Positions 35,681 to 48,553 of a stretch of 64,000 nt of DNA are shown here, piece after piece. This DNA comes from Ciona intestinalis. Its lineage: Eukaryota; Chordata; Ascidiacea; Phlebobranchia; Cionidae. The notes under the pieces are model-generated. The model was given only the letters and a program-made list of their open reading frames with translations, made no database searches and had not been told where the DNA came from. The position numbers and the translations under genes are program-made. Location of the stretch: NCBI RefSeq assembly GCF_000224145.3, contig NC_020169.2, positions 1,848,662 through 1,912,661 on the forward strand, written 5' to 3'. Each line of letters starts with the position of its first letter. Within the stretch, counting starts at the first letter, position 1.

Positions 35681-37193
35681 TGAATTATTAAGCAGTTGCT
35701 CCGTGTGATGATATTGATCTAAAAGCGAGTTGGGCGACAGCCTGTCAAAGTGTCAGTCTAACGATTGGCGTGTGACTTATATAAGGAAGTTAATACAAAA
35801 CTTTAATTTTCCGATACAAAAACTCACGCCAATACACTGCATTTGCCAAAATGTTTTACATGGTAAAAAGTGATGACTAATTTAGTTAAAAGCATGTGTC
35901 CCACGCGAGTCGGCCGTCAGTGTGACATAAACAGGACAATATGCACGTTTTGTTGGAAGTTATATTAAAAGCCGTTTACGAAGCTGTAAATTTTTACGTG
36001 TCTATGTATTAAACACCCACACACATATAAAAATCTCGCCCACGTTTGTGGTGCAAATTAAAACTCTTTTCAGACGGTCGATTACGTATCCTGATATTTT
36101 TATCCCAGTTATTGCGTAAGTGAACAGTCACCGGTATCTTATTGTTCAATTTCGCGTAACCTAGACTCTATACCACCGGTCACAGCCGGAATTAAAGCGT
36201 CCAATCCAAGTACTCAAAGCTAATAAACAATTATTATATCTGCGAGACAGAGAAAGTGCCTGCTGTAAAAAGAGTTTTACTGCTTCCTGATATTGGCATC
36301 GGCATTTCAACGGTGGCGGTAACAAGACTGATCGTATGACACCTTCGCACCTGGCTGTGGGAAAATGATACATGTCGTTTACGGCTGTTGGTATGCGCTT
36401 TTCCAGCGAAGGTGGTGTACATTATCTCGTGCACTTTCGAAGTGGCCAGGTATACGCTTGTTTTGAACAGTTTCCGAATGTCTGTATGGGGTCAACCCGC
36501 GCCCACGGACCTATGGTGTACTGTTGCAGGACCACACGCACTCACCGTTATATGCGTTGATGGGATCCCGAACCTGCCAAAAAATATTCTTGGACGTCAA
36601 TTTCAAAATGCCAGGAAACCGCGTATAACACCCCAAAATAATGATGGATGCTCGCCAGCCGTAATATGCCATTTCCGAAAAATTTTCCTGTCAGCGCAAC
36701 GAGATTCGGCTATGATATAGACCATTTGGACTCCGGCCAGCAGCGAAAATGAAGGCTGTTTACCAAGCGTGTATATGAATACAGATACAAGGCTCGGCAT
36801 TGTCAAGCACTAATGACTGCTACCTGTCTGTGCTGGGGCATCTGGAGACACTTACACCGCTCCAATTGCGCATGGCAAGCAAATAGTTGCACCTTGTTTT
36901 CAACCGCGTAACCAGTTCAACTAAATAACTTTGCAATGGTCCTTAAAATCTAGAATAAAACTTGTAACCGCAGGTGCACTTCGTGTGCTGTGGTTGCGCA
37001 TTCTATTGTGGAAGTGGCCCCTTCCTGCAACAGTACACCCTGGGGGTTAGGGTATTGGGCAATTAGCCAAACCAATCAGGCTTATTTTTAGGTTTGGATA
37101 CGGTGTGGAACGACAGAGGTACAGTAACTTCGCAAATGGTAATTGTCATTTTCGGCAAACCTTTTTGTAATAAATAATAGTTTTTCAAACATT

Positions 37194-37219
37194 CATACGT
37201 TTGATTTTGCAAACGTATG
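37194..37219. repeat. Perfect 10-bp inverted repeat
   Basis: CATACGTTTG and CAAACGTATG are separated by ATTTTG. The distal arm overlaps ATGCATAAAT, an octamer-like string. A regulatory role is possible but unshown. Confidence 0.85.
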
Positions 37220-40200
37220 CATAAATATTCGGAATCATAACTATTAAATAATATTCCTATGTCTGATACTTGATAACGTATGACATTTGCTTAGATGGCG
37301 CACAAGTTAAATTTATGAACGTTATGCAAACATGGGATGCAACAAAATCGATTTATCAAGCAATAAACTCCACTAGACAAAAGCTTCATTTTCCCAGCTC
37401 GACCCTGAATAGAACACAAAGTTTTTACAAAGACGATAGACGATATTACAGACGTGACAGCACTTACGACTTGACGTTGCGTCCCTACGCAAACTTACCT
37501 AAGTTTGCCAATAACGTGCCGCCCATTATTTATGGCTGTAAATACGATTAATTTCGTCTGGCGAATTAATTAAATTTGGCCACCCAAAAGCTCGGGTTTA
37601 ATGTTTGGGGACGCTGCTTTAACTTTTTAAACGGGAACGGTCTACTTATAGCACTGGCCATTATAACTAGAAGAGCAAACAAACTGTGACAGGGAACGAC
37701 TCGAGCCGTCGCCTACTTCCGGGTGCGGTTAAAAGCTTTTAAATACGAGCCACGTAGTATTCGCGAGTGCATGCCGCACCTACCACACCCTAGCCGGGGT
37801 ATTTTAACGCCAATGTTTCCCTAATCCGACGATGTTATCTGTAAAATACGGCATAGAGCCAAAGAAAACGACTGGCAGAAAAACAAACCTAACGTACTAT
37901 TGTAGAACCGCGAGAGGGCAACAGAGCGTCACATTTCGCTTCGTTTGCTACACGCAGAGAGAACCCAGCCTACGTGCCCAAGCCTTGATCGACACTGATA
38001 AACATCATTAAATCGACAAAATAAGCACTGAATGGCGGATATTGTACCGCCAAGCTTGCTTATCTTATGGCTTTACACGAGAGTGGGCTCGAACCAAGGT
38101 GTTCCGTATGCTTAGCTGTCGGGCTGTAAATGTAATAGCATTTAAGTATCGTTTCTTTATTTACTCAGCTGAAAGCAATTCTCGCATGTCTTAATTGAAT
38201 TATGAATGACAACAAATACCACGCAGTCAATAATCGTGGAAAAGTTTCAGTTATCTTTGGGGAAGCACAATAAAAAATCAAGCTGCGAAAAAACGAAAGA
38301 TACGGCTAAAAAAAGACAAGTAAAAAAAACAATTTTCCCATCGCTCCGTCCGGAGTTACGAGACCAGAAGCAGATTGTAAAAGGCTGGGGAACGCAGTAG
38401 ATTATAAATATACCTTCGTTATTCAGTTGTGATATTGAAAAAAGGCTGCGGAACGAAATATAAGCCTTGGCTGATGCCTACGTATTCAGTTTATTCCGAG
38501 TCGCGAACTACACGGAACAAATATGTCTGAGCAGAGGCATGTATTGTAAAGCATTTGTTCGGACTAGTTCGTATGTCTTCCTTAGAAAAGCTGTAATAGT
38601 CGAAAACTAACGTGATTTTTAGTTGTCATTTTTTAAAACAAAAGTTCGACGACAAATTATTCAGTTTCTAAAAGATAGTAAATTTTATTCGGATGATGAA
38701 AGAATGGTGTGGGCGAAATAAGGTTTGTACGCGACTGAGAAAACGCAAGTTACACAAGCGCGGGTGCGTTGTCAAAAGAAGGCCGATCGAAGCAAAAATG
38801 TACCGGTTGGTTAGCGACGGACATGTAGACGGGGAACGACAGTTGGCGGCGCGGTACATCGGAAATGCTCAGTCCGTTTGGCGGGAATTAGCGACGACAA
38901 GGCCGGCGGAATTATAAATTGCTCCCGAGGTTCTAAAGTAAATTTGTTCCGTTTTAGTTCAAAATTACTGCTAACTAGGCTTGGGAAAGGTTAAGACTAT
39001 TAGGCGTTTATTATTTAGTTAGCAAAGTCACGAACGAGCAATTTGGAATTATAAATGAGTTGAATACCGCAAATTAGCTAATATAGCAGAACAGCCATCA
39101 ATTGGTTAGCAGAGGAAACCCGGTGTATAGTGTAGAAGTTAACAATACCTTTTATCCAGCGTCGAGCTATAAATACCCGCGATTAGTTCATCCGTCGGTT
39201 TAATTTGTCGAGACAGCCTTTGCTTTGTAACGTGGTCAAATCTAGCTTAGGAGAAGTGTTCGTGTTGTTAAAGTATTTTAATGTGTTGCGAAATGGTAAA
39301 TAATGTGTGTTTTGACGCATACACCGAACTAGCAGTGGTAAAGTTCATGAATAAGTACCGGTGAATTAAGGTTCGGCTCTGGCTATGAAGTAGTGCGCTT
39401 GTGAAACCGATGTTTGATGCCAAACAACATTACGGGATCAGTGCTATGGTGCAAGTACGCGCCGTTTTAACTCGTACCGCACTAATTGGCGAATTGCGGG
39501 CGTTTTCGGGATTTTTTTTGAAAAACAAAACACCAGCTAATCATAACCGCTGAGCAAATAGACCGTCGGCAGGTGTTTCTTACTGGGCGTAAATATTTAC
39601 CGTTCTGCGCTGTCAGTCGAAATGCATTTGTTAACATATTTCGGAAAGCAACTGTCCCGGTTCGGATAAGCGAGCGCTGGAAGAAAACAACCGACGAACG
39701 CTCACTGTGGCGTGCCGGCGAAGCGGGACAACCGATAAAACAAACCTCCAAAAGTGATTCGCAGTACGTTTCCGTATCAAAGTCGCGATTCTAAATTCGC
39801 CAGGAATTCCTCAGAAGTTTTGAGTAAGCTTGGGCTATTGTTTCGTTTTTACCAGGGCCTTCTCCCTTTTAATATCCATCCCATCTAATTGTTGCGCGCG
39901 CCGGCGTAAGACGGGGCCATTATACCTGGGCTCGCAGAGAAGGTGCGCTGCGAACGCGGTCGGCGCCATTTGGATGTCTTGTTTCGGGCCGGCGCCGACT
40001 GGGCGGGATCGAGGTGCAGACCTGGTTGCGAATAATCGATGAAAAGACATTCAGGGTGTTGACTCATTGTTTTGTACTGGCTTCGCTTTTTATCTTAACA
40101 CCACAAAAATAGCCAAGCGCGTGTCCGAGTTGTTGTATGTGCATTGGGATTAACGTTCCGCTACCCAAGCCAAGCCAGAGACGAGCGTTTGAACAGGTAG

Positions 40201-43200
40201 AATGACACTCGCATATTGGTCAATGTGAGCCTACTGGTCTGACATTTCTAACTATAACACTTTTCCAAGCGATTAAATATTCTAGTACAAGCGACTGTTA
40301 AAATAAAAATGTACAATTTCTACCTATCCGCTACACTGTCAATGCCTACTGATCCGGAAAATATAGCAATCTATTCTTATCGGTCGCATTTGTTTAGCCG
40401 CTTTGGGAAAACCCATTACGCTTACTTCTTAAAAGTGTTCAATGTGCCGAGACCACAAGTACCAGGAAATTGTTTGAATATAACTTGTTCCCAAACATGG
40501 TGTCCTCGAGCTACGGTTACTCGCCTGATAACTTAGGCGCGATTTTCCGCTATCCTTCAATTTTGAAATTCGACAGCATTGTATGAGTGACAGGTGAACA
40601 TCGCTATAGCCTGCGCCTATATCGTTCCCAAGTGACCGTAGGTAAAGCGCGACCTAGTTATAATGTAGGTGCGAGCAAGCGTTTGTATGCGGCAGTTTGG
40701 GTGGCCGCTGCTTTACAAGCCGCAAAAATAACAAACAAAACGTCGTGTAATCGGTTTTAGATTTGTTCACCAATCGTTCCGCCAGAAAGATGAGACGTTT
40801 TTCGAGGCAGGGGTACCTTGGGGCAAGTCCTGAATGTGTAATGAGGGTGTTTTTAAAGCTGAGAGGTGTTATTGTTCAGTACAGGGCTTACAGGAGCGGC
40901 CTTAGAGTGCTGCAAGACTGGATACGTTTACTTATGATAATACAGCAGCTCCTTTCCGCAAAGAGCTGGTAATCTATTAACTTACCTTTGTTTTCGCCAG
41001 GTCAAACGTATCTAATAGTTGCCGCTGAAAACCAACATTCGATTCCTGGAACTAAAAGGATAATCTTATAAGACGACCAAAGATTTTGCTCGTTGTAGCA
41101 GCGAAACCACATATAGGTAAGAGTGTGCACCCGGATGTCCATTGGCGAGTTATTATCGCCCGTAGCACTACAGCACTGTAATTATTTGCACGGTCGTAAG
41201 GGCGGTTGTTAATCAGCCGAGTCGTTAGCTTGCAGCGCGTCCCCCACTTTGAAAGTGATTTGTAAGTCGTTCAGTGCCCCGCTCTAATGATAGTCAACTT
41301 GTCGGTGTTGGTCAGATAAAACGTATCATTCGGCAACCGCAAGTCCCTTACGACAAGAGGTTTCACGCGACTTCCACTTAAATCCTGGATCGGTGCGTCA
41401 GTCAATTGCTGGATTAAAATAATTCATGGCAATTAAATTGAAAGGCCCACCTGGTTCTACCGCTTATCCTTCAATTTCAAAATCTTGTTTAAAACTGTCA
41501 ATCTAAAAATTCATTCGAAAACTTGAACAGTAAACTTAGGTTTACTTGGCAACGAAATATGAGGCAAAAATTGCTAAGGTTTTCATTAAAAATCACCGTC
41601 ACATGTATAACAGAGACCCGTTTCTCTTATGAACGAGCATAAGGCACCAGCGTGTAACCCTAGCTTAGATGATATGCCTGCGGGAAACTATGGATGGTCA
41701 ATCCGCCGAATCAATCTAAAGTTTCAGCCACATTGCCATTCTTTACGAATCCATTTTGAGCCGCTTCCGTCCTTTCGCTTCCACGTGGTTGTGGCGCTGC
41801 GGTGTAGGTATTCGCATCAGGGCCGGTCTAATTAACGAAACAAGACGTCTAACCTTCCAGCCCAAAGGATTGTGTAACAAAAGTTATTGTGTCGCTCTAG
41901 CCACGGCGGAGCCAGTTACCATTTTGTGAATCCAAAACCGCGAATCTGTCACACGAATTAATGCACAAGTATAAAACTATGTTGAAATCGCAGTAATTTT
42001 AAATCGTTGCTGTTTGGATATGTTCGACATTTTTAAACGCTGCAATTTTAGGTTAAATCGATAAAACAAACTAGCTAAAGAGATTTAAACGTTTTTTAAT
42101 CTGCTGTTTTAACCTGAGATAGTTGTAGGTTACATGTACAATGCCTACTCAGTGGTTTCAAATTAGTTTTGACGTGTTTTGCTATGCAGAAATGCGACAG
42201 CAAACGGTAAGGGCAAATTTGTTTTGTTTTGGCCAACAAGAAAACCTGACCTAATAATCCAATTTTAACCGGGCTTACCCAATGCATAAGCTAGCGTGAA
42301 ATCGAAGGTACGCCCAAATTACTTCAGTTCTAAAGCCAGGGAGTAATAATTAACGTAATATTTCAGTAGGCAGCGCGTGTATTTGGAACAAAAGTCGATT
42401 TTTATTAGTCGGTAATGTGTTTGCCCGCCATGCATGTACTCTGCCAGGATTACTCGTATGTTCATATTCGCAGTTGCCTCACCCCGCTAGTAAAGTCGGC
42501 CCAGCCCCGTTTACTTATCGCCCCTTGCCACCCAAAGCGCCGTTCCCAGATCAGGCGTTTGAAGGGATTAGCCTTTTTGAGTTTATAAACCGACACAGTT
42601 CAAAATCATTACAGATTACTGCAAATGGCCTGTGTGCTGGATTTAAAAAAAGGTTGTTTTTGCCTTCGTGGCTGATGGATGCTTAGAGCGAGCAATTATT
42701 GGATACGTTCACAAATCCGTGCGTGCTTCTAAAACGTACTCTGTCATTTCGATGCCGATTTCACGAGCATGGCTGTACTAAGCACCGCACCCTTCCGTTT
42801 GAAGGCCGCCGAAAAAATAAGCAATGTACGTCGTTGGGCGAACGATTTACGCGGGATGTCAAAAGTTCTGTCACAATTATACGGATCACAACGCTAAGAA
42901 GCGATTACGCGGACAATCCGTCGCGAAATGCCGCTGAATGAAAGCTATTGTGGGGCCGCGCCCGCAAATTGTAGGTTCAACTTAATAGTCCCACTGCTAT
43001 TCAGATATACTAATACACAGAAAATGTCCGCGGCCAATGTATTGCGCATGGGACACGGATGTGCAAAGTGTGCATTTTGTGCAACGTCGTCGCAATAAGT
43101 TACACAATTGAGGCGGTCCGGAAAGTTACCGCGTGAAAGTTGACTCTCCAGGAAAGGCGGCAAATTAGCCGAGCTTTGAGAAGCGAGTCGCCTACTATTG

Positions 43201-46200
43201 GCGCCACTGGTCGGGTTAAACCGTAATCCCTATAACATCTACTGACTAACAGAGGCGCCTGCCTTTAACCAGCCGCTGACCAGTTAGCATTTGTTCATGC
43301 TTCCTACGATAGCGGTCCGGTGCGAGCTTACACGGCTTTAGGACATTCCTACGAGCGGCGGCGTAACGCGAACCGCTAATAGTGGATTTTGCATTGCGCC
43401 CGTCCGACAAATGGGGAGATTAATACAAATGAACGAAACTTCAAACACGCGGAAGACAATACACGTAGACGGCGACCAATTTCGGTTCCGTGATTCACAT
43501 GCTCCCTCGTCCGTGTAAAATGAAAATTTGGAGTAAGTTATTCCTCATTTAGTGTTACCTTCATTATATTAGGCTGTAGAATAAAACCTATTGAATCGAC
43601 TGACCGCATGAATCGCTTATCGGTGATATAATGGGTTAATAATTATGAAAATTTCCTAGTGCATTATCAGCTAATAGAAATCAAACCGGTAGTTAATTAT
43701 TAGTCGAAAGTTGCCCCATCAGACAGTCAGCCACGGTTTCCGAGCTATACTGGTTCTGCACTGAACGATTATAAGCGAAAAACTGCGCAATGCTATATTT
43801 ACTTCTATGTTTGCGCTTGGCAGTAATGAAAATTAAATTGCTCTGATGTTGTGCAATGCTATGCAACTTATAGCGGTTTCGTGTATAATGATCTAATAAT
43901 TGGCCGAAAAACAATCAAAATTTCAAGTATTACGTATATTGTTGTTGGTATACCTAATTATTCAAAATCGTATTGAAATCGTTGTCACTCTGCCCGTGAC
44001 AGCGTGTGTGCGGTGGCTTTGTGGCTGCGAACCAGTGAATAGAGAAGCCTATCGACTTGCTTTGTTTGCGCAGAAGTATTAAGTGCATTTGCCTTTCCAC
44101 CAGCAAGGAAATCCGGTACCACGACTGGCCAGATATGAACGATTACACAGAGCAAACAATAGCGAGGAGAGGTACATGTATGGTATAGCATGCTCAGGGT
44201 TTGAGATGATTTTAGTGCTGTCGGTCAGTGGCAATTTCCCATGAACAGCTTCAGGCTTTTTCATTCGCTTTCCACCATATATTAGTTTGTGTACGTTACG
44301 CTACTACGGTCCACCAATAGTCGGTTTGTCGTTGAGTCTTAATTGTATCGGACTATGTTATGCACATTTCCCGTGTGGGCGTGTTTGCAGGTTATGTTTG
44401 TTTAGCGGTTTAGTTATCTCAGTTATTTGTTCTTATTACATTACTCGGCGATCTCCGGCGAAAAATTGCATCAGAAACTAGAAAGGGCAAAGCAATACCC
44501 ATGTTCGTATGAAGTAGCACGATTTACTACATTGCGCCCTATTTACGCTCCAGGTCGACTGATCTAGCAAGCTAAAAGGCCTTTGCGGTTGGAACGATGC
44601 CTCATTAGGTGGTTTTCCCTTTCACCGTTGTCATATTTGTCTATCTTAATTTACCCTCCCCGACATAAGCTGACAGATAGGTCAGAACGCACGCTGCACT
44701 ACAGCCTTTCTCCGGGACCAAATCTCTTGCCCCGGAATGCCGGATGCATGGGGTCTTAAAAACGCGACTGTATACAATGCAGGTTATGCGTGCATGTCGT
44801 GGTATTGTAATTGACCCTGGACAACAGTGGATCCCAATACTTCCTGCCACCCTGATTTTATCCGGCCCGCACCTCCTTGCTGCGCTGTGGCCTTCACCAA
44901 GCGCCTTTACATTAGAGCAGCAGAGAGACGGCGTTTTGTAATCGAATCCGAATCAGATGTAGACAGGTACCTGATACCAATCTGGCCAATTACTTGGCGA
45001 CGTATAGGGCAATTTGAATCCTGTTATTACAGTCATTTACCTCCTATGGACGTGTGCATTGTGCAGCACTTGGACCGGGTATATTGTGTGCATCGGGCAC
45101 AATTTACCAACGAGCCAGGATATTGCGAATTTCGAGTCAGAATCACTCTTGTTGCCCCATTTGGTGCTTGAGGCTTAAGTTACACCCAACCTTATAACAT
45201 TGCGTCATTTCTCATACGCTCGTATCGTGTCTCTACAGTGACATTCGTTTATTCATTCCATAACAAACATATTTGGCTTAATCGCACCGCTTGTCTTTGA
45301 TGAAGAACCATCAGGCATCGCTTTTGTTATAATGTAACTTTTCAGTAAACAGGATTGCGGTGTCGGCAGGGCGAGTTATCGAGCTGAGCAAATGGATTTA
45401 GCATTTAGCTATTCGCATGCCTCACCTAACCGCCGGACGCAATGAGATAACTGCGACTGAATTCCTTTGCGGACCCCGGACGCCTACTGAGTCACCCGGG
45501 TGTTCGCCAAAACCGCCGTTTTGTACGAACATGTAGCGATGTATGCTTGTTTCTACCCTTGCCTGCAAAGCGGGATTTCCACTCGCAGCACCCAAGCGAG
45601 GTTCAGTTCCGGGTGCTTGAAACTTTGCAACACCTCGGCGCCAACTTATAAGTTAATCCGTGGTTCATTATTTGCCCGGGGTGGTGGGCATGCGTGAACG
45701 TAAACCTCGCATGGCAGGCAGTCATCAATCATAGTCGAAAGCCGGCCGACAACAATAACAAACGAAAGCGAACTGTTGCTTAACCGCTAACCTTACAAGA
45801 AGAGTCTCGCTCGAAGAGATGCTTTCGCTTGCTGAACTTTAAACTAAAACCGCTCTGGCAGAGTTTCAAAGCGCGTACCTGTGTATAGGGTTGGCGAAAG
45901 ACGGATAAATATTTACGCCGTTAACTGTTGCTTGTGTTTCCGACTGCGGACGAAACTGTATTGTCCAGCAGTTTGCTTTGGGTAAGCACACTGCTGTCAA
46001 CCACTGTAACCCTGAGCGTCCGTTTCCGCCAACAGCAACGTCAGAGCGAGTCGTATTAGTAAACACGTAAACATAAACCGGTAAACGATTTATATTCTAT
46101 ACACAACGAGTTTAGATACGCCATTTTGTCGCGCTGGAAACGATTTTCTCCCTATGCCCGCAGTGTGTGGGAGCTGTAACGACCCGAGAATGATCCCTTT

Positions 46201-48005
46201 AATGCCCCCATGCCTTAGCTCTTAGCAATGTAAAGCAGCTTCTTACTGTGCGCTTTGTCACTTGCCTCTGCGTGCGTCACTTTCGCGTGATAACTGCGTG
46301 TTTACCACAACCGACATAGCTGGATACCTTGTTTGAAATTGTCGCTGGATTTTGACCTTGACGAAACCGTGAACAGTACTGAATATGAAGCTAATGCTGA
46401 TCCGTAAAGGTGGTCTCTCTCGCGTCCTGTCTCGTCTTGAGGCGTCGGACGGGCCACGTTGTTAACCCGAGCAGATAGGGTTATGTTGGGTACTTAACAT
46501 AACAGGGCCTTCATAGGTTACCAGGTAGTAAGCAGGCAGACGTGTACTTACTTCAGTTCTTTCTTTGATGGCGAATTCATCAAAAGTACAGAAGGAAAGA
46601 GCAGTAGGGATGCGACCCCGAAAATCGACAAGCATGTTGCTTTAACCTTACTCTTTACTGGCTAGTGCGAGGCTCACCCGGTCGCCCTCATCTTCCAGCT
46701 TGAGCATAATCTTATTACCTAAATACAGTTGACCGACAGTTTTAAACTGTTGGAATGTTGGCTTGCAAAAACAGTGTCCGTCACCAGGTCCACTGACCGA
46801 CAGTTTACGCACACAGAGCAATTATAGCGAGTTTCTAACTGGCACTTTTAAAAGGATTAGCCTTTTGTAGTAAGCCGTTCGGACGTTGTATGGCAAAGTC
46901 AGATTAATATCAATGTTATCAGCAAACAGAGCTTAACCCCATATTGTTAATTGTAAATATATGTTACGAGATTTGTTAACAAAATCAATACCACCTCTTG
47001 AGCAAGATCTCGGTCTTGTTTGACGTCACAAATTACTCACGTACGCGACCCATCAAAGCGTAAACGAAGCTAACTTTCGGTACCGACAAAGGGCCTCGTA
47101 AAAGTCGCATTCGAGCCGCGTAATTGCACTTGAGTCTTGCACATAATGAATATTTCACTCCGCCGCGGTTTGCGGGTTCGGAAATTACGGAAGTGGTGTG
47201 TGTGCTGTGAGTTGAATGAAAGATATCAGGACGTTCTTACCAGGGCAGCATGCCAGTCACTCTGTGGCTGTTTACGATGGGCAATAATTGTGCAGTTGTT
47301 CATTAAACAAGCGCCTTCAAGTTGTGTGACGCGGCGCTTACTTCGTCAAAACAAACACAATCGCTACCAAGTCGAGAACTGGTTCCGCGGCGCAATTATG
47401 TGATTATGGCTGGCAGTGGTACGTAAACATGCCGTTGTGGGGAAAGGACCAAGCATGGTGTTAGCATGCACCACCACGTGTGTATTACTAAGTGGTAAAT
47501 ATATCGCGTTTTGTGCAGTTTGTTGAACCGTAATTTCTCGCACCGAGCGCTTCGGTTTAGACTTGATGAAAGCTGGAAGTCATGCGCGGTAGGTACAGAG
47601 GCCTTAGGGATGGCGTGGACTCAATCAAAGATGACCCGTTAGTGCAAATACATGGAGAGCTCCGAGGGTTGGCCTTTCAATTCGCGCGGCCGACACCTTT
47701 CGGCCAGTGCAAACAGATTAGGCAAATCGCCTTCATTGGGGAAGCGGTCTAACGCTTTGTTCGGTGCGGCCATTGCTTTAAGTCGGTGCTGAGGGTATTG
47801 TCTGGCTGAAATTAAGTGTTTATTTAATGTTGGATTTTCAAATGCGGAACGAGCTTTGCGGCTACGCAAATTTGTTCATTCGCGCAGCCTTAAAAGACTT
47901 TACGTGTATAAAGCGTGCGCCGCGTAAAATGACGAAATAAATTTTGCCTCGAATGACATTTAACGACAAATAAATTAATTGAAACCAAATTACGTCAGTT
48001 TAAGC

Positions 48006-48027
48006 CGATTTCAATGGATTGAAATCG
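48006..48027. repeat. Perfect 10-bp inverted repeat upstream of Bmp2/4
   Basis: CGATTTCAAT and ATTGAAATCG are separated by GG, about 540 bases upstream of the Bmp2/4 start codon. The symmetric ATTGA half-sites would suit a dimeric transcription factor; this is inference only. Confidence 0.85.
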
Positions 48028-48367
48028 ATGTGACTTGAAATATATACGAATTATCAAAAAAAATCAAACCCGCTTACAGGTCGATAGTTTTATAACGATC
48101 GCTGGGATATTATTTTATATCATCCGAAATTCGATGATGATCAGCGTTTAGGGTGAACTGTTTGTTTGAAAGCGCAGTTGGCTACCAACCATACACGCTG
48201 CCCATCGTTCTCGAAAACTTCTTTCATCAGAGTTGCGGTCTCGCTTTTTTCGCCTCTTCTCTCGCTGACTTTGGTTCATCAGTTCGCTCGTGCAGACAGT
48301 GCTAGACCGTTTCTCGCTGCGGCAGTCCACAGCGGCAAGAACGCAGCGTGCGTCGCCTACAGTTTGT

Positions 48368-48407
48368 GTAAGTTCATATCTCAGTTAATCTTATTTTTTT
48401 CTTGCAG
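48368..48407 (+). other. Possible 40-bp intron in the Bmp2/4 leader
   Basis: GTAAGT at 48368 is followed by CTCAG, TTAAT, a run of seven T and CTTGCAG ending at 48407, giving a near-perfect donor, pyrimidine tract and acceptor within 40 bases. Such a length would be very short for an ascidian intron. It could equally be the acceptor of a longer leader intron. Confidence 0.35.
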
Positions 48408-48553
48408 CTTTGATAGTCCCGCCGAGCGACTGTAATAACGTCAACCGTAGAAAGATGCGCATAGTTCAGTGCTGAGAAACACGAAGACTTGAAAAGGACT
48501 TGAACTAGAAAACCGCTGGATTTTATTGTGACAGAAGACAGCAACAGTAAAGT

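Larger units (their letters stand above)
35681..48553. other. Non-coding interval between the two ligand genes, candidate regulatory DNA
   Basis: About 13 kb without a recognisable SINE, MITE-like element or convincing exon. Base composition is more even than in the AT-rich left part of the window. Short open frames occur on both strands but overlap one another, lack splice context and match no family I know. Distinct palindromes lie at 37194-37219 and 48006-48027. By position it should contain the promoter and probably enhancers of Bmp2/4, and perhaps enhancers of the upstream ligand gene. Confidence 0.6.

Noticed and set aside
37270..37551. 93-codon plus-strand frame
   Set aside because: Starts at TTG, no splice context, no signal peptide, no recognisable family; length is compatible with chance.
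38083..38150. B-box-like GGTTCGAGCCC on the minus strand, possible tRNA gene
   Set aside because: No A box at the right distance and no acceptor stem pairing; at most a decayed SINE or tRNA relic.
44827..45171. 114-codon frame in the inter-ligand DNA
   Set aside because: Overlaps other open frames on the same strand and has no domain, start context or splice evidence.
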